Shown here piece by piece: positions 35,007-45,003 of a DNA stretch of 64,000 nucleotides (positions within the stretch are counted from its first letter, which is position 1; each line of letters starts with the position of its first letter). The notes beneath the pieces were generated by a model that searched no databases, was not told the origin of the DNA, and was given only the letters and a program-made list of their open reading frames with translations. This stretch comes from Pseudomonas delhiensis (GTDB lineage: Bacteria; Pseudomonadota; Gammaproteobacteria; Pseudomonadales; Pseudomonadaceae): positions 1 through 64,000 of the forward strand of contig NZ_FZPC01000022.1 of NCBI RefSeq assembly GCF_900187975.1. Reading direction: 5' to 3'. The position numbers and the translations under genes are program-made.

Positions 35007-36103
35007 AGGTCCTCCACCATTGCGTATTTCAGCAGGAAGTCGCCATGCCGGTCGGGGCCGCGGTAGATCACCCGGGCGTTGGCCGGCAGCGCCTTGTCCT
35101 CGAAGATCTCGAAGGACGAGGCGCGCACCGCCTGCAGCGCCGGGTCCGCCACGAAGGCCTGCAGGGCGGCCAGCTCGGCGCCGGTGGCGCCGCCCACGCG
35201 CCAGGACTGCTCCAGCACGCCGCTGCGCTGGCGGCCCCGGGCATCCACGCCCTGGGCGATGTCGTAGTTGCGCCGCGAAGCGAAGAAGTGCGGCAGGCAC
35301 TGGCTGGCGGCGCGGTCGAAGGCCCGGCCCTGCTGGATCGCCAGGCGAACCTCGGCGGCCAGGTCCAGCCCCAGCAGGGCGTCGAAGTCGCCGCGCACCA
35401 CCAGCAGGTCGGAGCCGCCGTAGACCAGCTCGCCGCGGGCATTGCGGTTCTGCTGCTGGAAGCCATGGTAGGACAGCAGCACGCCGCTGACCTGGGCCTG
35501 GCCGACGCTGAGGGTGCGCACCTCGGCGAGGTCGTCCTCGATGGCCAGGCCGGCCAGCAAGTCCGCCTCGTCGTAGCCGGCCAGCGCCGCCTCCAGTTCG
35601 TCCGCGTCGGCCACCACCCGCTGCCCCAGGCCGCCGCGCCCGCCCGCCGGCTTGAGCCGCTGCGGGCCACGCGGCAGGCGCGCGCTGGCGCAGCGCCAGG
35701 CGTCCTGGCGGCAGAACGCGCTGTGGCCATCCAGCACCACCGACGCCACCCGCTCGGCGAAGCCGGCCGCCCAGCCCCGCGGGGTGAGCGCGGCGTGCTC
35801 GATCAGCGGGTGGACGATCGCCTTGCCGGCCTGGTGGGCCTGCTCGACATAGCCGCCGAACAGGTCCAGCGGCCCCTGCACGCCCAGCCGGCGGGCCTGC
35901 TCGCGGCCCACCAGGGTGTCGCTGGGCACCCAGTAGTAGCGTCGCCGCGGGTCCCGTGCCGCGGGCGGGCCGTCGAAGAACTCCAGCCCCTGGATTTCCG
36001 CCAGCCAGCGGGCCAGCTCGCGGTTGCTGCAGGCGTCCTCGGGCGCAGGGTCGGCCTGCGGCGAGGTGGCGATGACGATACGTCGATTCTCGGCGTGGAT
36101 CAT
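35003..36103 (-). CDS. DUF3182 family protein, ATP-grasp-like
   Basis: 366 aa starting MIHAENRRIVIATSPQ. It matches my recollection of the DUF3182 family: SNRELARWLAEIQGL near the start, a YYWVPSDTLVG segment, and an ATP-grasp-type loop RLKPAGGRGGLGQRVV. C-terminal part with RRNYDIAQGVDARG and SFEIFEDK. ATP-grasp enzymes ligate a carboxylate to an amine or thiol; the true substrates here are unknown. It is first of a two-gene operon with the hydrolase. Confidence 0.8.
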   Translation of the reverse strand: MIHAENRRIVIATSPQADPAPEDACSNRELARWLAEIQGLEFFDGPPAARDPRRRYYWVPSDTLVGREQARRLGVQGPLDLFGGYVEQAHQAGKAIVHPLIEHAALTPRGWAAGFAERVASVVLDGHSAFCRQDAWRCASARLPRGPQRLKPAGGRGGLGQRVVADADELEAALAGYDEADLLAGLAIEDDLAEVRTLSVGQAQVSGVLLSYHGFQQQNRNARGELVYGGSDLLVVRGDFDALLGLDLAAEVRLAIQQGRAFDRAASQCLPHFFASRRNYDIAQGVDARGRQRSGVLEQSWRVGGATGAELAALQAFVADPALQAVRASSFEIFEDKALPANARVIYRGPDRHGDFLLKYAMVEDL

Positions 36104-36173
36104 GCGGCCGCTCCCTTCGTGCGTGGCGTATGAACACTCGACTGTGCCCGCAGTCAGTGGTTCTACGGAGTCG

Positions 36174-36489
36174 ATGAAGCGAGGACAGGGCGACGGACCA
36201 GGACCGCGAGGCGCAGATACGCCAGAAGGCCCGCGAAATCCGGGAAGCCGAAGGCCGCCCCAGCGGCCAGGCCGAACGCCACTGGCGAATGACCCGGGAA
36301 CACCTGGGCGAAATCCTCCCGGCGGATAACGCCGCAGGCGTTATGCGCCCTACGGGGAACCCGGGAGCTTCGTGGTGCCGCAGCGCACCGAACGGTCCCC
36401 TCTCCCGCTTGCGGGGGAGGGTTAGGGAGGGGGAGCGGCGTCAGGGTTTGGCAGAGGTGCGTGGGCGAAGTCCGCCCCTTTCTCTGTAA
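36174..36489 (+). pseudogene. DUF2934 small protein gene, frameshifted at codon 2 and run into a repeat
   Basis: From 36181 the plus-strand frame reads EDRATDQDREAQIRQKA, then EAEGRPSGQAERHWRM, the DUF2934 pattern seen in the intact gene at 45000 (ESEGRPEGQAERHWRM). That frame has no start codon; the ATG at 36174, after CGGAG, is one base out. Removing one A in ATGAAGCGAG would restore MSEDRATDQ. From about 36320 the frame runs through a palindromic repeat to a stop at 36489, so the natural end is lost too. Broken, or a sequencing error. Confidence 0.65.
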
Positions 36490-36576
36490 GGAAGAGAGGG
36501 CTGTCCCGAGCAGTCGGACAACACAGCGTCAGCCGGCAAGTCCGTAGGGCGAATAACCGTTCGCGGTTATCCGCCG
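36320..36576. repeat. Composite intergenic repeat, copy 2 (inverted relative to copy 1)
   Basis: 35-bp unit (36320-36354), GGAGCTTCGTGG linker, CCCTCTCCCGC...GCGGGGGAGGG hairpin with the tail GCGGCGTCAGG (about 36396-36446), a unique stretch, then a 62-bp unit (36515-36576, minus strand). Same parts and order as 12653-12850 read in reverse. Confidence 0.85.
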
Positions 36577-36960
36577 TCGGCCGTGCTACCGGGCGTCCGG
36601 CGCGGCCGCACGAATCATCGAACAAAACCACGGCCCCCACCCACCCCTGCAAAATGCGCGGCACCTCCATCCCGGTCGTGCAACGCGCCCGCATCACAAC
36701 GCCATCAGACCCACCATTTCCCCTTCTGAATCAACGGCCTGAAACAAGCGCACCGCCTGGTACGGAGCCTGCTTTGCGTACTGGGCCCGGGCCGCCTGCC
36801 CCGCAGTGCGTTCCGCAGCGGCGAACGCCGGCCCGGCCCGGCAGAAAATCGAAACTTCGCACCGCGCGGCCCGGTCCCCCTGAAGAGGTCGCCGGCGAAG
36901 CGGAGACTCCCAACGAAGGCCGGCAGGATTGTCCGGCCCACTGCAAAGAGGAAGTGGAAG
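36577..36960. other. Upstream region of the glgA operon
   Basis: 384 bases after the repeat and before glgA. It should hold the promoter of the large rightward operon. No convincing -10 element for sigma-70 or RpoS was picked out by eye. GAGGAAGTGGAAG before 36961 is the glgA ribosome site. Confidence 0.45.
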
Positions 36961-38493
36961 ATGCGAAACCTGCTGGCCGATGCCCGCCTGGAAGACCCCT
37001 GCCCACCTACGCTGCCGCCGTTTTCCCTGACGGCGGAAGTCACCCCCGTGCGGCGCAGGCGGATCCTCTTCGTCACATCGGAGCTCACCGACTTCGTCAA
37101 GGCCGGCGGCCTGGGCGACGTCTCCGCCGCCCTGCCGCGGGCGCTGCTGGCCGAGCACGACATCCGCGTGCTGCTGCCCGGCTACCGCCAGGTGCTCAAG
37201 GGCGCGGTCGCCTGCCGGGTGGTCGGCCACCTGCCGGGCCAGGCCGCGCTGCCGCCCTGCGACATCGGCGAGCTGCAACTGGCCGACGGCCTGCGCGTCT
37301 ACGTGGTCATCTGCCCCGAACTCTACGACCGCGAGGGCACGCCCTATGGCGACGACGCCGGCAACGAATGGCCGGACAACCACATCCGCTTCGCCCGCCT
37401 GAGCCTGGCCGCCGCCGACATGGCCGCCGGCCTGGCCACCCCCGGCTGGTGCCCCGACCTGCTCCACGTCAACGACTGGCCCAGCGCCCTGGCTCCGGCC
37501 TACATGGCCTGGCGCGGGCAGGCCACGCCCAGCGTGCTGACCATCCACAACCTCGGCTACCAGGGCGCCTGCCCCCTGGGCAGCTGCGCCGAGCTGGGCC
37601 TGCCCGAGCACGCCGGGCTGCCGGAGAGCATGGAGTTCTACGGCAAGCTGTCGTTCCTCAAGGCGGGCATCAACCATGCCAGCCACATCACCACCGTCAG
37701 CGAGACCTACGCCCGCGAGATCACCGGCGAGGCCTTCGGCTGCGGCCTGCAGGGCGTGCTCGCGCAGCGCCGCCGGGAAGGCCGCCTGAGCGGCATCACC
37801 CATGGCATCGACGCCAGCTGGGACGCGCGCAGCGACCCGCACCTGGTGGCGCGCTTCGACGCCCGCCGCCTGCAAGGCAAGCGGCGCAATGCCGAGTACG
37901 TGGAGCGCAGCTTCGGCCTGCTGCCCGGGCGCGGCCCGCTGTTCGCCGTGGTCTCGCGCCTGGTGCAGCAGAAAGGCATCGACCTGACCCTGGCCATCGC
38001 CGACCGCATGGTCGAGGCCGGCGGCCGCCTGGTGGCGATCGGCCGCGGCGAGCCGCCGCTGGAGCGGGCCATGGCGCAACTGGCCGAGCGCTACCCGGGG
38101 CGCGTCGGCGTGCGCATCGGCTTCGACGAGACCGAGGCGCGGCGCATCTACGCCGCCAGCGACTTCCTGCTGATGCCCTCGCGCTACGAACCCTGCGGGC
38201 TGAGCCAGATGTACGCCCAGCGCCTCGGCTCGCTGCCCATCGCCCGCTGCACCGGCGGCCTGGCCGACACCATCGTCGACGGCGTCACCGGCCTGCTGTT
38301 CCGCGAGGGCGACCCGGACAGCTACTTCGAAGCGGTGCAGCGCGCGCTGAACATCCACCGCTACCCCGAACTGCTCAACGCCATGCGCTGCAAGGCCATG
38401 GAAGCCCCGCAGTACTGGAGCAAGGCGGTGCGCCCCTATACCCGGCTGTACCGCGACCTGCTCGCGGAACTGCCCGTGAGCGTGCGCCGATGA
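36961..38493 (+). CDS. glgA: Glycogen synthase (ADP-glucose)
   Basis: 510 aa, family-typical length. It transfers glucose from ADP-glucose to the end of the alpha-1,4-glucan. The N-terminal 33 residues are an extension before the first strand RRILFVTSEL. ADP-glucose loop KAGGLGDV at 47-54, HVNDWPSAL, TIHNLGYQG, and the C-terminal nucleotide-binding motif PSRYEPCGLSQMYAQRLGSLPIA; all are intact. It opens the operon and overlaps treZ by ATGA, so translation is coupled. No glgC for ADP-glucose supply is in view. Confidence 0.95.
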   Translation: MRNLLADARLEDPCPPTLPPFSLTAEVTPVRRRRILFVTSELTDFVKAGGLGDVSAALPRALLAEHDIRVLLPGYRQVLKGAVACRVVGHLPGQAALPPCDIGELQLADGLRVYVVICPELYDREGTPYGDDAGNEWPDNHIRFARLSLAAADMAAGLATPGWCPDLLHVNDWPSALAPAYMAWRGQATPSVLTIHNLGYQGACPLGSCAELGLPEHAGLPESMEFYGKLSFLKAGINHASHITTVSETYAREITGEAFGCGLQGVLAQRRREGRLSGITHGIDASWDARSDPHLVARFDARRLQGKRRNAEYVERSFGLLPGRGPLFAVVSRLVQQKGIDLTLAIADRMVEAGGRLVAIGRGEPPLERAMAQLAERYPGRVGVRIGFDETEARRIYAASDFLLMPSRYEPCGLSQMYAQRLGSLPIARCTGGLADTIVDGVTGLLFREGDPDSYFEAVQRALNIHRYPELLNAMRCKAMEAPQYWSKAVRPYTRLYRDLLAELPVSVRR

Positions 38494-40223
38494 GCCGCCA
38501 GATGCCCCGGGCCGGAGCCCTGCCGCAGCCCGACGGGCTGACGCGCTTCGCCATCTGGGCGCCGGACGCGCGCCGGGTGGACCTGCAGCTGGGCGACGGC
38601 AGCCGCCTGCCCATGCAGGCCCTGGACGACGGCTGGTACAGCCTGGAAATCCCCTGCGCGGCCGGCAGCGCCTACCGCTTCTGCATCGACGAGCGGCTGT
38701 CGGTGGCCGACCCGGCCTCGCGGGCCCAGGCCGGCGGCGTGGAGGCCGACAGCCTGGTGCAGGACCCCACCGCCTACGCCTGGCAGAGCCGCGAGTGGCG
38801 CGGCCGGCCCTGGCACGAGACGGTGCTCTACGAACTGCACGTGGGCCTGTTCGACGGCTTCGGCGCCCTGCTCGACTTCCTCCCGGGGCTGGTCGAACTG
38901 GGCGTCACCGCCATCGAACTGATGCCGCTCAACGCCTTCCCCGGGCGCCGCAACTGGGGCTACGACGGCGTGCTGCCCTACGCCCCCGCCTCGGCCTATG
39001 GCACCCCGGAGAACCTCAGGCGGCTGATCGACCAGGCCCACCTGCTGGGCCTGATGGTCTTCGTCGACGTGGTCTACAACCACTTCGGCCCCCAGGGCAA
39101 CTACCTGGGCGAATACGCCTCGGGCTTCTTCGGCGAGCAACCCACGCCCTGGGGCCACGCCATCGACTTCGCCCGCCCGGCGGTGCGCGAGTTCTTCATC
39201 GGCAACGCCGAGATGTGGGTGCGCGACTACCGCGTCGACGGCCTGCGCCTGGACGCCGTGCACGCCATCGCCGACAAGGCCTTCCTGGTCGAGCTGGCCG
39301 GGCGCGCCCGCAGCGCCGCCCAGGGCCGCCACCTGCACCTGGTGCTGGAGAACGAGGACAACCAGGCGAGCCTGCTGCGCCAGGGCTTCGACGCGCAGTG
39401 GAACGACGACCTGCACCACGTGCTGCACCACCTGCTGACCGGCGAGCGCGAGGGCTACTACGCCGACTACGCCGGGGCCACCACCGCCAAGCTGTGCGCC
39501 TGCCTGGCCGAGGGCTTCGTCTTCCAGGGCCAGCGCGACTACCGCGGGCGGGTGCGCGGCGAACCCAGCGCCGAGCTGTCGCCGCTGGCCTTCGTGGCCT
39601 TCCTGCAGAACCACGACCAGGTCGGCAACCGCGCCCTGGGCGAGCGCCTGATCGCCCTGAGCCGTCCCGAGCGCCTGCGCGTGGCGGTGGCCCTGGTGCT
39701 GCTGGCGCCCATGGTGCCGATGCTGTTCATGGGCGAGGAATGGGGCGAGCGCAACCCCTTCCTCTATTTCACCGACTACCAGGGCGACCTGGCCAAGGCG
39801 GTCAGCGACGGGCGGCGCCAGGAGTTCGCAGCCTTCGGCCGCTTCTCCGGCGCCCTCCCCGAGCCCAACGACTACGAGACCTTCGTCGCCTCGCGGCCGC
39901 GCCCGGAACACGCCGACAGCGCCTGGCGCGCCCATTACCGGCGCCTGCTGGAGCTGCGCCACGCCTGGCTCATCCCACGCCTGGACGGCACCCGCGCCCT
40001 GGGCGCGGTGCCCCTGGGCGAGGCGGCGGTGAGCGCGCGCTGGCGCCTGGGCGATGGCAGCCTGTGGCGCATCGAGCTCAACCTGGGCAGCGAGGAAGTC
40101 TTCGTCGAGGCGCCGGCGGCGCAGACGCAGATCCTCTTCTGCGAAGGCCAGGAAGTCGCCGACTACCGCGCCGGCCGGCTCGCCCCCGGCAGCCTGGCCC
40201 TGAGCCTGGAGGACAGCCCATGA
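38490..40223 (+). CDS. treZ: Malto-oligosyltrehalose trehalohydrolase
   Basis: 577 aa from ATG 38490, overlapping the glgA stop. N-terminal CBM48-like domain (FAIWAPDARRVDLQLGDG), then a GH13 barrel: GYDGVLPYAPASAYG, VDVVYNHFGPQGNYL, nucleophile Asp in [14 protein letters not shown], acid/base Glu in LVLENEDNQ and LQNHDQVGNRA. It cuts the alpha-1,4 bond next to the trehalose end formed by TreY and releases trehalose. The stop overlaps the next start by ATGA. Confidence 0.93.
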   Translation: MSRQMPRAGALPQPDGLTRFAIWAPDARRVDLQLGDGSRLPMQALDDGWYSLEIPCAAGSAYRFCIDERLSVADPASRAQAGGVEADSLVQDPTAYAWQSREWRGRPWHETVLYELHVGLFDGFGALLDFLPGLVELGVTAIELMPLNAFPGRRNWGYDGVLPYAPASAYGTPENLRRLIDQAHLLGLMVFVDVVYNHFGPQGNYLGEYASGFFGEQPTPWGHAIDFARPAVREFFIGNAEMWVRDYRVDGLRLDAVHAIADKAFLVELAGRARSAAQGRHLHLVLENEDNQASLLRQGFDAQWNDDLHHVLHHLLTGEREGYYADYAGATTAKLCACLAEGFVFQGQRDYRGRVRGEPSAELSPLAFVAFLQNHDQVGNRALGERLIALSRPERLRVAVALVLLAPMVPMLFMGEEWGERNPFLYFTDYQGDLAKAVSDGRRQEFAAFGRFSGALPEPNDYETFVASRPRPEHADSAWRAHYRRLLELRHAWLIPRLDGTRALGAVPLGEAAVSARWRLGDGSLWRIELNLGSEEVFVEAPAAQTQILFCEGQEVADYRAGRLAPGSLALSLEDSP

Positions 40224-42256
40224 GCGATGCGCTGCTGCGCGAACTGGCCGGCGAGGCGGGCCTGAAGCTCGACTGGGTGGATGCCGACAACCGCCCGCAG
40301 CAGGCCAGCCCCGAGGTGTTGCGCCAGGTGCTGGAGGCCCTGGGGTTGCCGGCGCAGAGCCCCGGGCAGCTGCGCCAGAGCCTCGGCCAGGTGCGCCAGG
40401 AGCGCGCCGCGCCGCCCTCGCTGCTGACCCTGGACCAGGGCCGGCCGCTGCAACTGGGCCCCCTGGCCAGGCCCAACGAGGCGTTCCGGCTGGTCCCCGA
40501 GCACGGCGAGGACATCGAGGGGCGCCTGGACGAGGCCAGCGCCCTGCCCCCCGTGGCCCGATGCGGCTACTACCGCCTGCAACTGGCCGAGCGGGAGCTG
40601 AGCCTGGCCGTCGCCCCGCCCCGCTGCCCCCAGGTGCAGGAACTCTGCGATGGGCGCCGCCACGCCTGGGGCCTGGCGGCGCAGCTGTATGCCCTGCGCG
40701 AGCCCGGCGACGGTGGCCTGGGCGACCTGGCGGCGCTGGAGGCCCTGGCCCGCAGCGCCGCCGCCAAGGGCGCCGACGCCCTGGCCATCAGCCCGCTGCA
40801 TGCCATGTTCGCCGCCGCCCGCCAGGCCTGCAGCCCCTACTCGCCCTCCAGCCGGCTGTTCTTCAACGAACTGCACGCCGCGCCGCGCCAGGTCTTCGGC
40901 CAGGCCGCGGTGGAGCAGGCCATCGCCGAGGCCGGGCTGGGCGAGGAACTGCACGAGCTGGAAAGCCTGCCCCTGGTGGACTGGCCAGGCAGCGCCCGGG
41001 CCCGCGAGCGCCTGCTGCGGCAACTGCATGGCGGCTTCGCCCGGGCCGACGCCGGCCTGCAGCGTGACTTCCAGCGCTTCCGCCACGAGGGTGGCGAGGC
41101 CCTGCTGCAGCACTGCTGCTTCCAGGCCCTGCAACGCCGCCGCGGCGAGGCCGGCGACGGCCTGGACTGGCGCCACTGGCCGGCGGCATTCCTCCGCCCG
41201 GAGGCCGAAGGCGTGCGCCAGTTCATGCTCGAACAGCCGGAGGAAATCGACTTCCAGCAGTTCTGCCAATGGCTGCTGGCGCGCTGCCTGCAACACACCC
41301 AGCGGGCGGCGCGCGACGCCGGCATGGGCATCGGCCTGATCGCCGACCTCGCGGTGGGCGCCGACCCACGCGGCAGCCAGGCCTGGATGCGGCAGGACGA
41401 ACTGCTGGCCGGGGTCAGCGTCGGCGCCCCGCCCGACGTGCTCAACCGCGCCGGGCAGAACTGGGGCATCTGCGCCTTCTCGCCCCACGGCCTGCGCCTG
41501 CACGGCTACCGCGCCTTCATCGAGATGCTGCGGGCCAACCTGCGCTACCCCGGCGGCCTGCGCATCGACCATGTGCTGGGGCTGCGCCGCCTGTGGGTGA
41601 TCCCCGAGGGCGCACCGCCGGAAGCCGGCGCCTACCTGGAATACCCGCTGGACGACCTGCTCCGGCTCATCTGCCTGGAGGCCCGGCGGGCCCGGGCGCT
41701 GATCATCGGCGAAGACCTCGGCACCATCCCCGGGGGCCTGCGTGAGCGGCTCGCCGAACACGGCATCCTGGGCATGCGGGTGCTGCTGTTCGAGCAGGCC
41801 GGCGGCCACTTCCACGCCCCGGCGCACTGGCCGGACGCGGCCCTGGCCACCACCACCACCCACGACCTGCCGAGCCTGGAGGGCTGGCGCCAGGGCCACG
41901 ACATCGACTGGCGCGAGCGCCTGGGCCAGCGCAGCGAGGAACAGGCACGGCACGACCGCGAGGAACGCCAGCGGGACGTCCAGGGCCTGGCCCGGGCGCT
42001 GGCCGGGAACGGCATCGCCCGCGAGCCGCTGGACGGCGCCATCGAGTTCGTCGGCCGCACCCCGGCGCCGCTGGTGCTGCTGCCCCTGGAAGACGCCCTG
42101 GGCAGCATCGAGCAGCCCAACCTGCCCGGCCCCGGCGACGAACACCCGAACTGGCGCCGGCGCTACCCGGCCCGGGCCGCTCAGATGCTCGACATCCCCG
42201 CGGTGAACGCGCGCCTGGAACGCCTGGACCAGGCGCGCCGGGGGCACGACTCATGA
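40220..42256 (+). CDS. malQ: 4-alpha-glucanotransferase (amylomaltase)
   Basis: 678 aa, GH77. The N-terminal extension (SPEVLRQVLEALGLPAQSP) is characteristic of the long bacterial MalQ type. Barrel motifs: SPLHAMFAAARQACSPYSPSSR, nucleophile Asp in YPGGLRIDHVLGLRRLW, acid/base Glu in LIIGEDLGTIP, and TTTHDLPSLEGW. It moves maltodextrin segments between chains, recycling the short glucans left by debranching and TreY/Z. ATGA overlaps at both ends show tight coupling. Confidence 0.93.
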   Translation: MSDALLRELAGEAGLKLDWVDADNRPQQASPEVLRQVLEALGLPAQSPGQLRQSLGQVRQERAAPPSLLTLDQGRPLQLGPLARPNEAFRLVPEHGEDIEGRLDEASALPPVARCGYYRLQLAERELSLAVAPPRCPQVQELCDGRRHAWGLAAQLYALREPGDGGLGDLAALEALARSAAAKGADALAISPLHAMFAAARQACSPYSPSSRLFFNELHAAPRQVFGQAAVEQAIAEAGLGEELHELESLPLVDWPGSARARERLLRQLHGGFARADAGLQRDFQRFRHEGGEALLQHCCFQALQRRRGEAGDGLDWRHWPAAFLRPEAEGVRQFMLEQPEEIDFQQFCQWLLARCLQHTQRAARDAGMGIGLIADLAVGADPRGSQAWMRQDELLAGVSVGAPPDVLNRAGQNWGICAFSPHGLRLHGYRAFIEMLRANLRYPGGLRIDHVLGLRRLWVIPEGAPPEAGAYLEYPLDDLLRLICLEARRARALIIGEDLGTIPGGLRERLAEHGILGMRVLLFEQAGGHFHAPAHWPDAALATTTTHDLPSLEGWRQGHDIDWRERLGQRSEEQARHDREERQRDVQGLARALAGNGIAREPLDGAIEFVGRTPAPLVLLPLEDALGSIEQPNLPGPGDEHPNWRRRYPARAAQMLDIPAVNARLERLDQARRGHDS

Positions 42257-45003
42257 ACGCCATCCGCGCCACCCTGCGGCTGCAGTTCAACCGCGACTTC
42301 ACCCTGGACGACGCCCTGCCCTGGCTGGACTACTTCGCCGAACTGGGCATCAGCCACCTCTACGCCTCGCCGCTGCTCACCGCCCAGCCCGGCTCCGGCC
42401 ACGGCTACGACGTGGTCGACCCCACCCGCATCAACCCCGAGCTGGGCGGCGAGGCGGCCCTGCGCCGGCTGGTCGGCGGCCTGCGCCTGCGCGGCATGGG
42501 GCTGATCGTCGACACCGTGGCCAACCACATGCGCATCGGCCAGGCCAACCCCTGGTGGCAGGACGTGCTGCGCTGGGGCCTGGCCAGCCCCTACGCGCAC
42601 TTCTTCGACATCCACTGGCGCAGCGACGACCCGCTGCTGGACCGCCAGGTGCTGCTGCCCTGCCTGGGCGGCGACTACTTCGACGAACTGCGGGCCGGGC
42701 GCATCCGCCTGGGCTTCGCCGAGCACGCCGGCTGCTTCCAGCTGCACTACGGCGAGCAGTGCTTCCCGGTGTGCCCGGCCACCTACGGGATGATCCTGGT
42801 GCATGCCGGCGAAGGCCCGCTGTACGAACTGGCGCCGCGCTTCGCCGAACTGCGCGGCCACCCCCAGGCCCGCGTGCTGGCCACCGCCCTGTGCCGGCGC
42901 CTGGCGGCACTGCTGGGCGACGGGGCGCTGTGCGAACGCCTGCTGGGCTTCTACCAGGTGGCCGAGGGCCAGGACTGGCGGCCCCTGCACCGCCTGCTGG
43001 AGCACCAGCACTACCGCCTGGCCAACTGGCGGGTGGCGGCCGACGACATCAACTGGCGGCGCTTCTTCGACATCAACGAACTGGTCGGCCTGCGCGTGGA
43101 GCTGCCGGACGTGTTCGGCGCCTGCCACGCCTACCTCCTGCAACTGATGCAGGAAGGCCTGGTGGACGGCCTGCGCATCGACCACGTCGACGGCCTGGCC
43201 GACCCGCGCGGCTACTGCCGGCGCCTGCGCCGGGCATTCCGCGACGGAACGGCGCCGCTGTACGTGGAGAAGATCCTCGCCGTCGGCGAACGGCTGCCGG
43301 CCGACTGGCGGGTGGACGGCAGCAGCGGCTACGACTTCATGAACCAGGTGTCGCTGCTGCAGCACGACCCGCGCGGCGAAATCCCCCTGCGGGCGCTTTG
43401 GGAGCAGACCAGCGGCCGCCGCCAGGGCTTCGACGACGAACGCCTGGCGGCCCGCGAATGGGTGCTGGGCGGCGCCTTCGCCGGCGACCTGGAAGGCATG
43501 GCCCAGGAGCTCTGGCAACTGGCGCGCACCGACCTGGCCAGCCGTGACCTGCCCCTGGGCTCCATCCGCCGCGCGCTGTTCCAGCTGCTGCGGGCCTTCC
43601 CGGTGTACCGCACCTACGCCGGCGCCTGCGGCCGTTCGGCCCAGGACCGGCGCTATTTCGAACAGGCCCGCGGCGCCGCGGAGGAACGCCTGGACGAGCA
43701 TGACCGGCGCACCCTGGCCTGGCTCGGCCGGGTGCTGGGCGGCGAGCCCCTGCGCGCGGTGCCGCCCGGGCCGCTGCGGCAGAAGCGCCGGCAGGTGCTG
43801 GCGCGCTTCCAGCAACTGACCCCGCCCATCGCCGCCAAGGCCCTGGAAGACACCGCCTGCTACCGCCACGCCGCCGCCCTGGGACGCAACGACGTGGGCT
43901 TCGACCCGCAGCGCCTGGCGGCGCCACCCGCGGAATTCCACGCCGCCTGCCAGGTGCGCCTGGCCGAATTCCCCCGCGCCCTGCTGGCCACCGCCACCCA
44001 CGACCACAAGCGCGGCGAGGACTGCCGCGCCCGCCTGGCCGCGCTGAGCGAACGCGCCCCCTGGTTCGCCGAGCAGGTCGCGCAGTGGCGCCCCCTGGCC
44101 GCGGCCCTGCGCCACCCCGGGACGCCCCCCGCGCCCAGCGGCGGCGACGAGCTGATCCTCTACCAGTGCCTGCTGGCCAGTTGGCCTCACGAGCTGGCCG
44201 AGGACGACGCCGAGGGGCTGCGCGCCTACCACCAACGCATCGCCCGGTGGCAGCTCAAGGCGCTGCGCGAAGCCAAGCTGGAAACCGACTGGAGCGCCCC
44301 CGTGCAGGCCTACGAAAGCGCCTGCGCGGACTTCCTCGACACCCTGCTCCTGCAACCCGCCGGCCGGGAACTGCGCGGCGCCGTGGCCGCGGCGGCCCGG
44401 GCGCTGATGCCCGCCGGCGCCCTCAACGGCCTGGCCCAGTGCCTGCTGCGCTGCACCGCCCCCGGGGTGCCGGACCTGTACCAGGGCTGCGAGTTCTGGG
44501 ACTTCAGCCTGGTCGACCCGGACAACCGCCGCACCCCGGACTACGCCCGGCGCCAGGCCACCCTGCAAGCGAACCCCGACTGGCCGCAGCTGCTGGAGCA
44601 CTGGCGCGACGGGCGCATCAAGCAGGCCCTGCTGCACCAGGCGCTGCAGCTGCGCCGGCGCTGGCCGCAACTGTTCGAGCACGGCGGCTACCAGCCCCTC
44701 GACCTGCACGGCGAGCACGCCGGCTGCCTGCTCGCCTTCCTGCGAAGCCATGCCGGCCGGCACCTGCTGGTGCTGGTGCCGCGGCTGTGCGCGGGCCTGC
44801 TGGAAGACACGCCGCTGCCGCGGGTGGACGCCGAGCGCTGGGGCGACACCCGCGTGCGCCTGCCGGCCGGGCTGGCCGGCCGCCACTGGCAGGGCCTGGT
44901 CGGCGGGCACCGCGACGACGACGCCGAACTGGCGGTGGCCGCCCTGCTGGGCGAGCTGCCGGCCAACCTGCTGACCTGCGCCGACGAGGAGGCAAGCCCA
45001 TGA
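42253..45003 (+). CDS. treY: Malto-oligosyltrehalose synthase
   Basis: 916 aa, the usual family size. GH13 with an insert-rich barrel: LQFNRDFTLDDA, YFAELGISHLYASPLLTAQPGSGHGYDVVDPTRINPELGG-type entry, GLIVDTVANHM, nucleophile Asp in GLRIDHVDGLADP, Glu in LYVEKILAVGE, and TATHDHKRGEDCRARL. It turns the reducing end of a glucan into an alpha,alpha-1,1 linkage, giving maltooligosyl-trehalose for TreZ. It overlaps malQ and the next small gene. Confidence 0.95.
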   Translation: MNAIRATLRLQFNRDFTLDDALPWLDYFAELGISHLYASPLLTAQPGSGHGYDVVDPTRINPELGGEAALRRLVGGLRLRGMGLIVDTVANHMRIGQANPWWQDVLRWGLASPYAHFFDIHWRSDDPLLDRQVLLPCLGGDYFDELRAGRIRLGFAEHAGCFQLHYGEQCFPVCPATYGMILVHAGEGPLYELAPRFAELRGHPQARVLATALCRRLAALLGDGALCERLLGFYQVAEGQDWRPLHRLLEHQHYRLANWRVAADDINWRRFFDINELVGLRVELPDVFGACHAYLLQLMQEGLVDGLRIDHVDGLADPRGYCRRLRRAFRDGTAPLYVEKILAVGERLPADWRVDGSSGYDFMNQVSLLQHDPRGEIPLRALWEQTSGRRQGFDDERLAAREWVLGGAFAGDLEGMAQELWQLARTDLASRDLPLGSIRRALFQLLRAFPVYRTYAGACGRSAQDRRYFEQARGAAEERLDEHDRRTLAWLGRVLGGEPLRAVPPGPLRQKRRQVLARFQQLTPPIAAKALEDTACYRHAAALGRNDVGFDPQRLAAPPAEFHAACQVRLAEFPRALLATATHDHKRGEDCRARLAALSERAPWFAEQVAQWRPLAAALRHPGTPPAPSGGDELILYQCLLASWPHELAEDDAEGLRAYHQRIARWQLKALREAKLETDWSAPVQAYESACADFLDTLLLQPAGRELRGAVAAAARALMPAGALNGLAQCLLRCTAPGVPDLYQGCEFWDFSLVDPDNRRTPDYARRQATLQANPDWPQLLEHWRDGRIKQALLHQALQLRRRWPQLFEHGGYQPLDLHGEHAGCLLAFLRSHAGRHLLVLVPRLCAGLLEDTPLPRVDAERWGDTRVRLPAGLAGRHWQGLVGGHRDDDAELAVAALLGELPANLLTCADEEASP

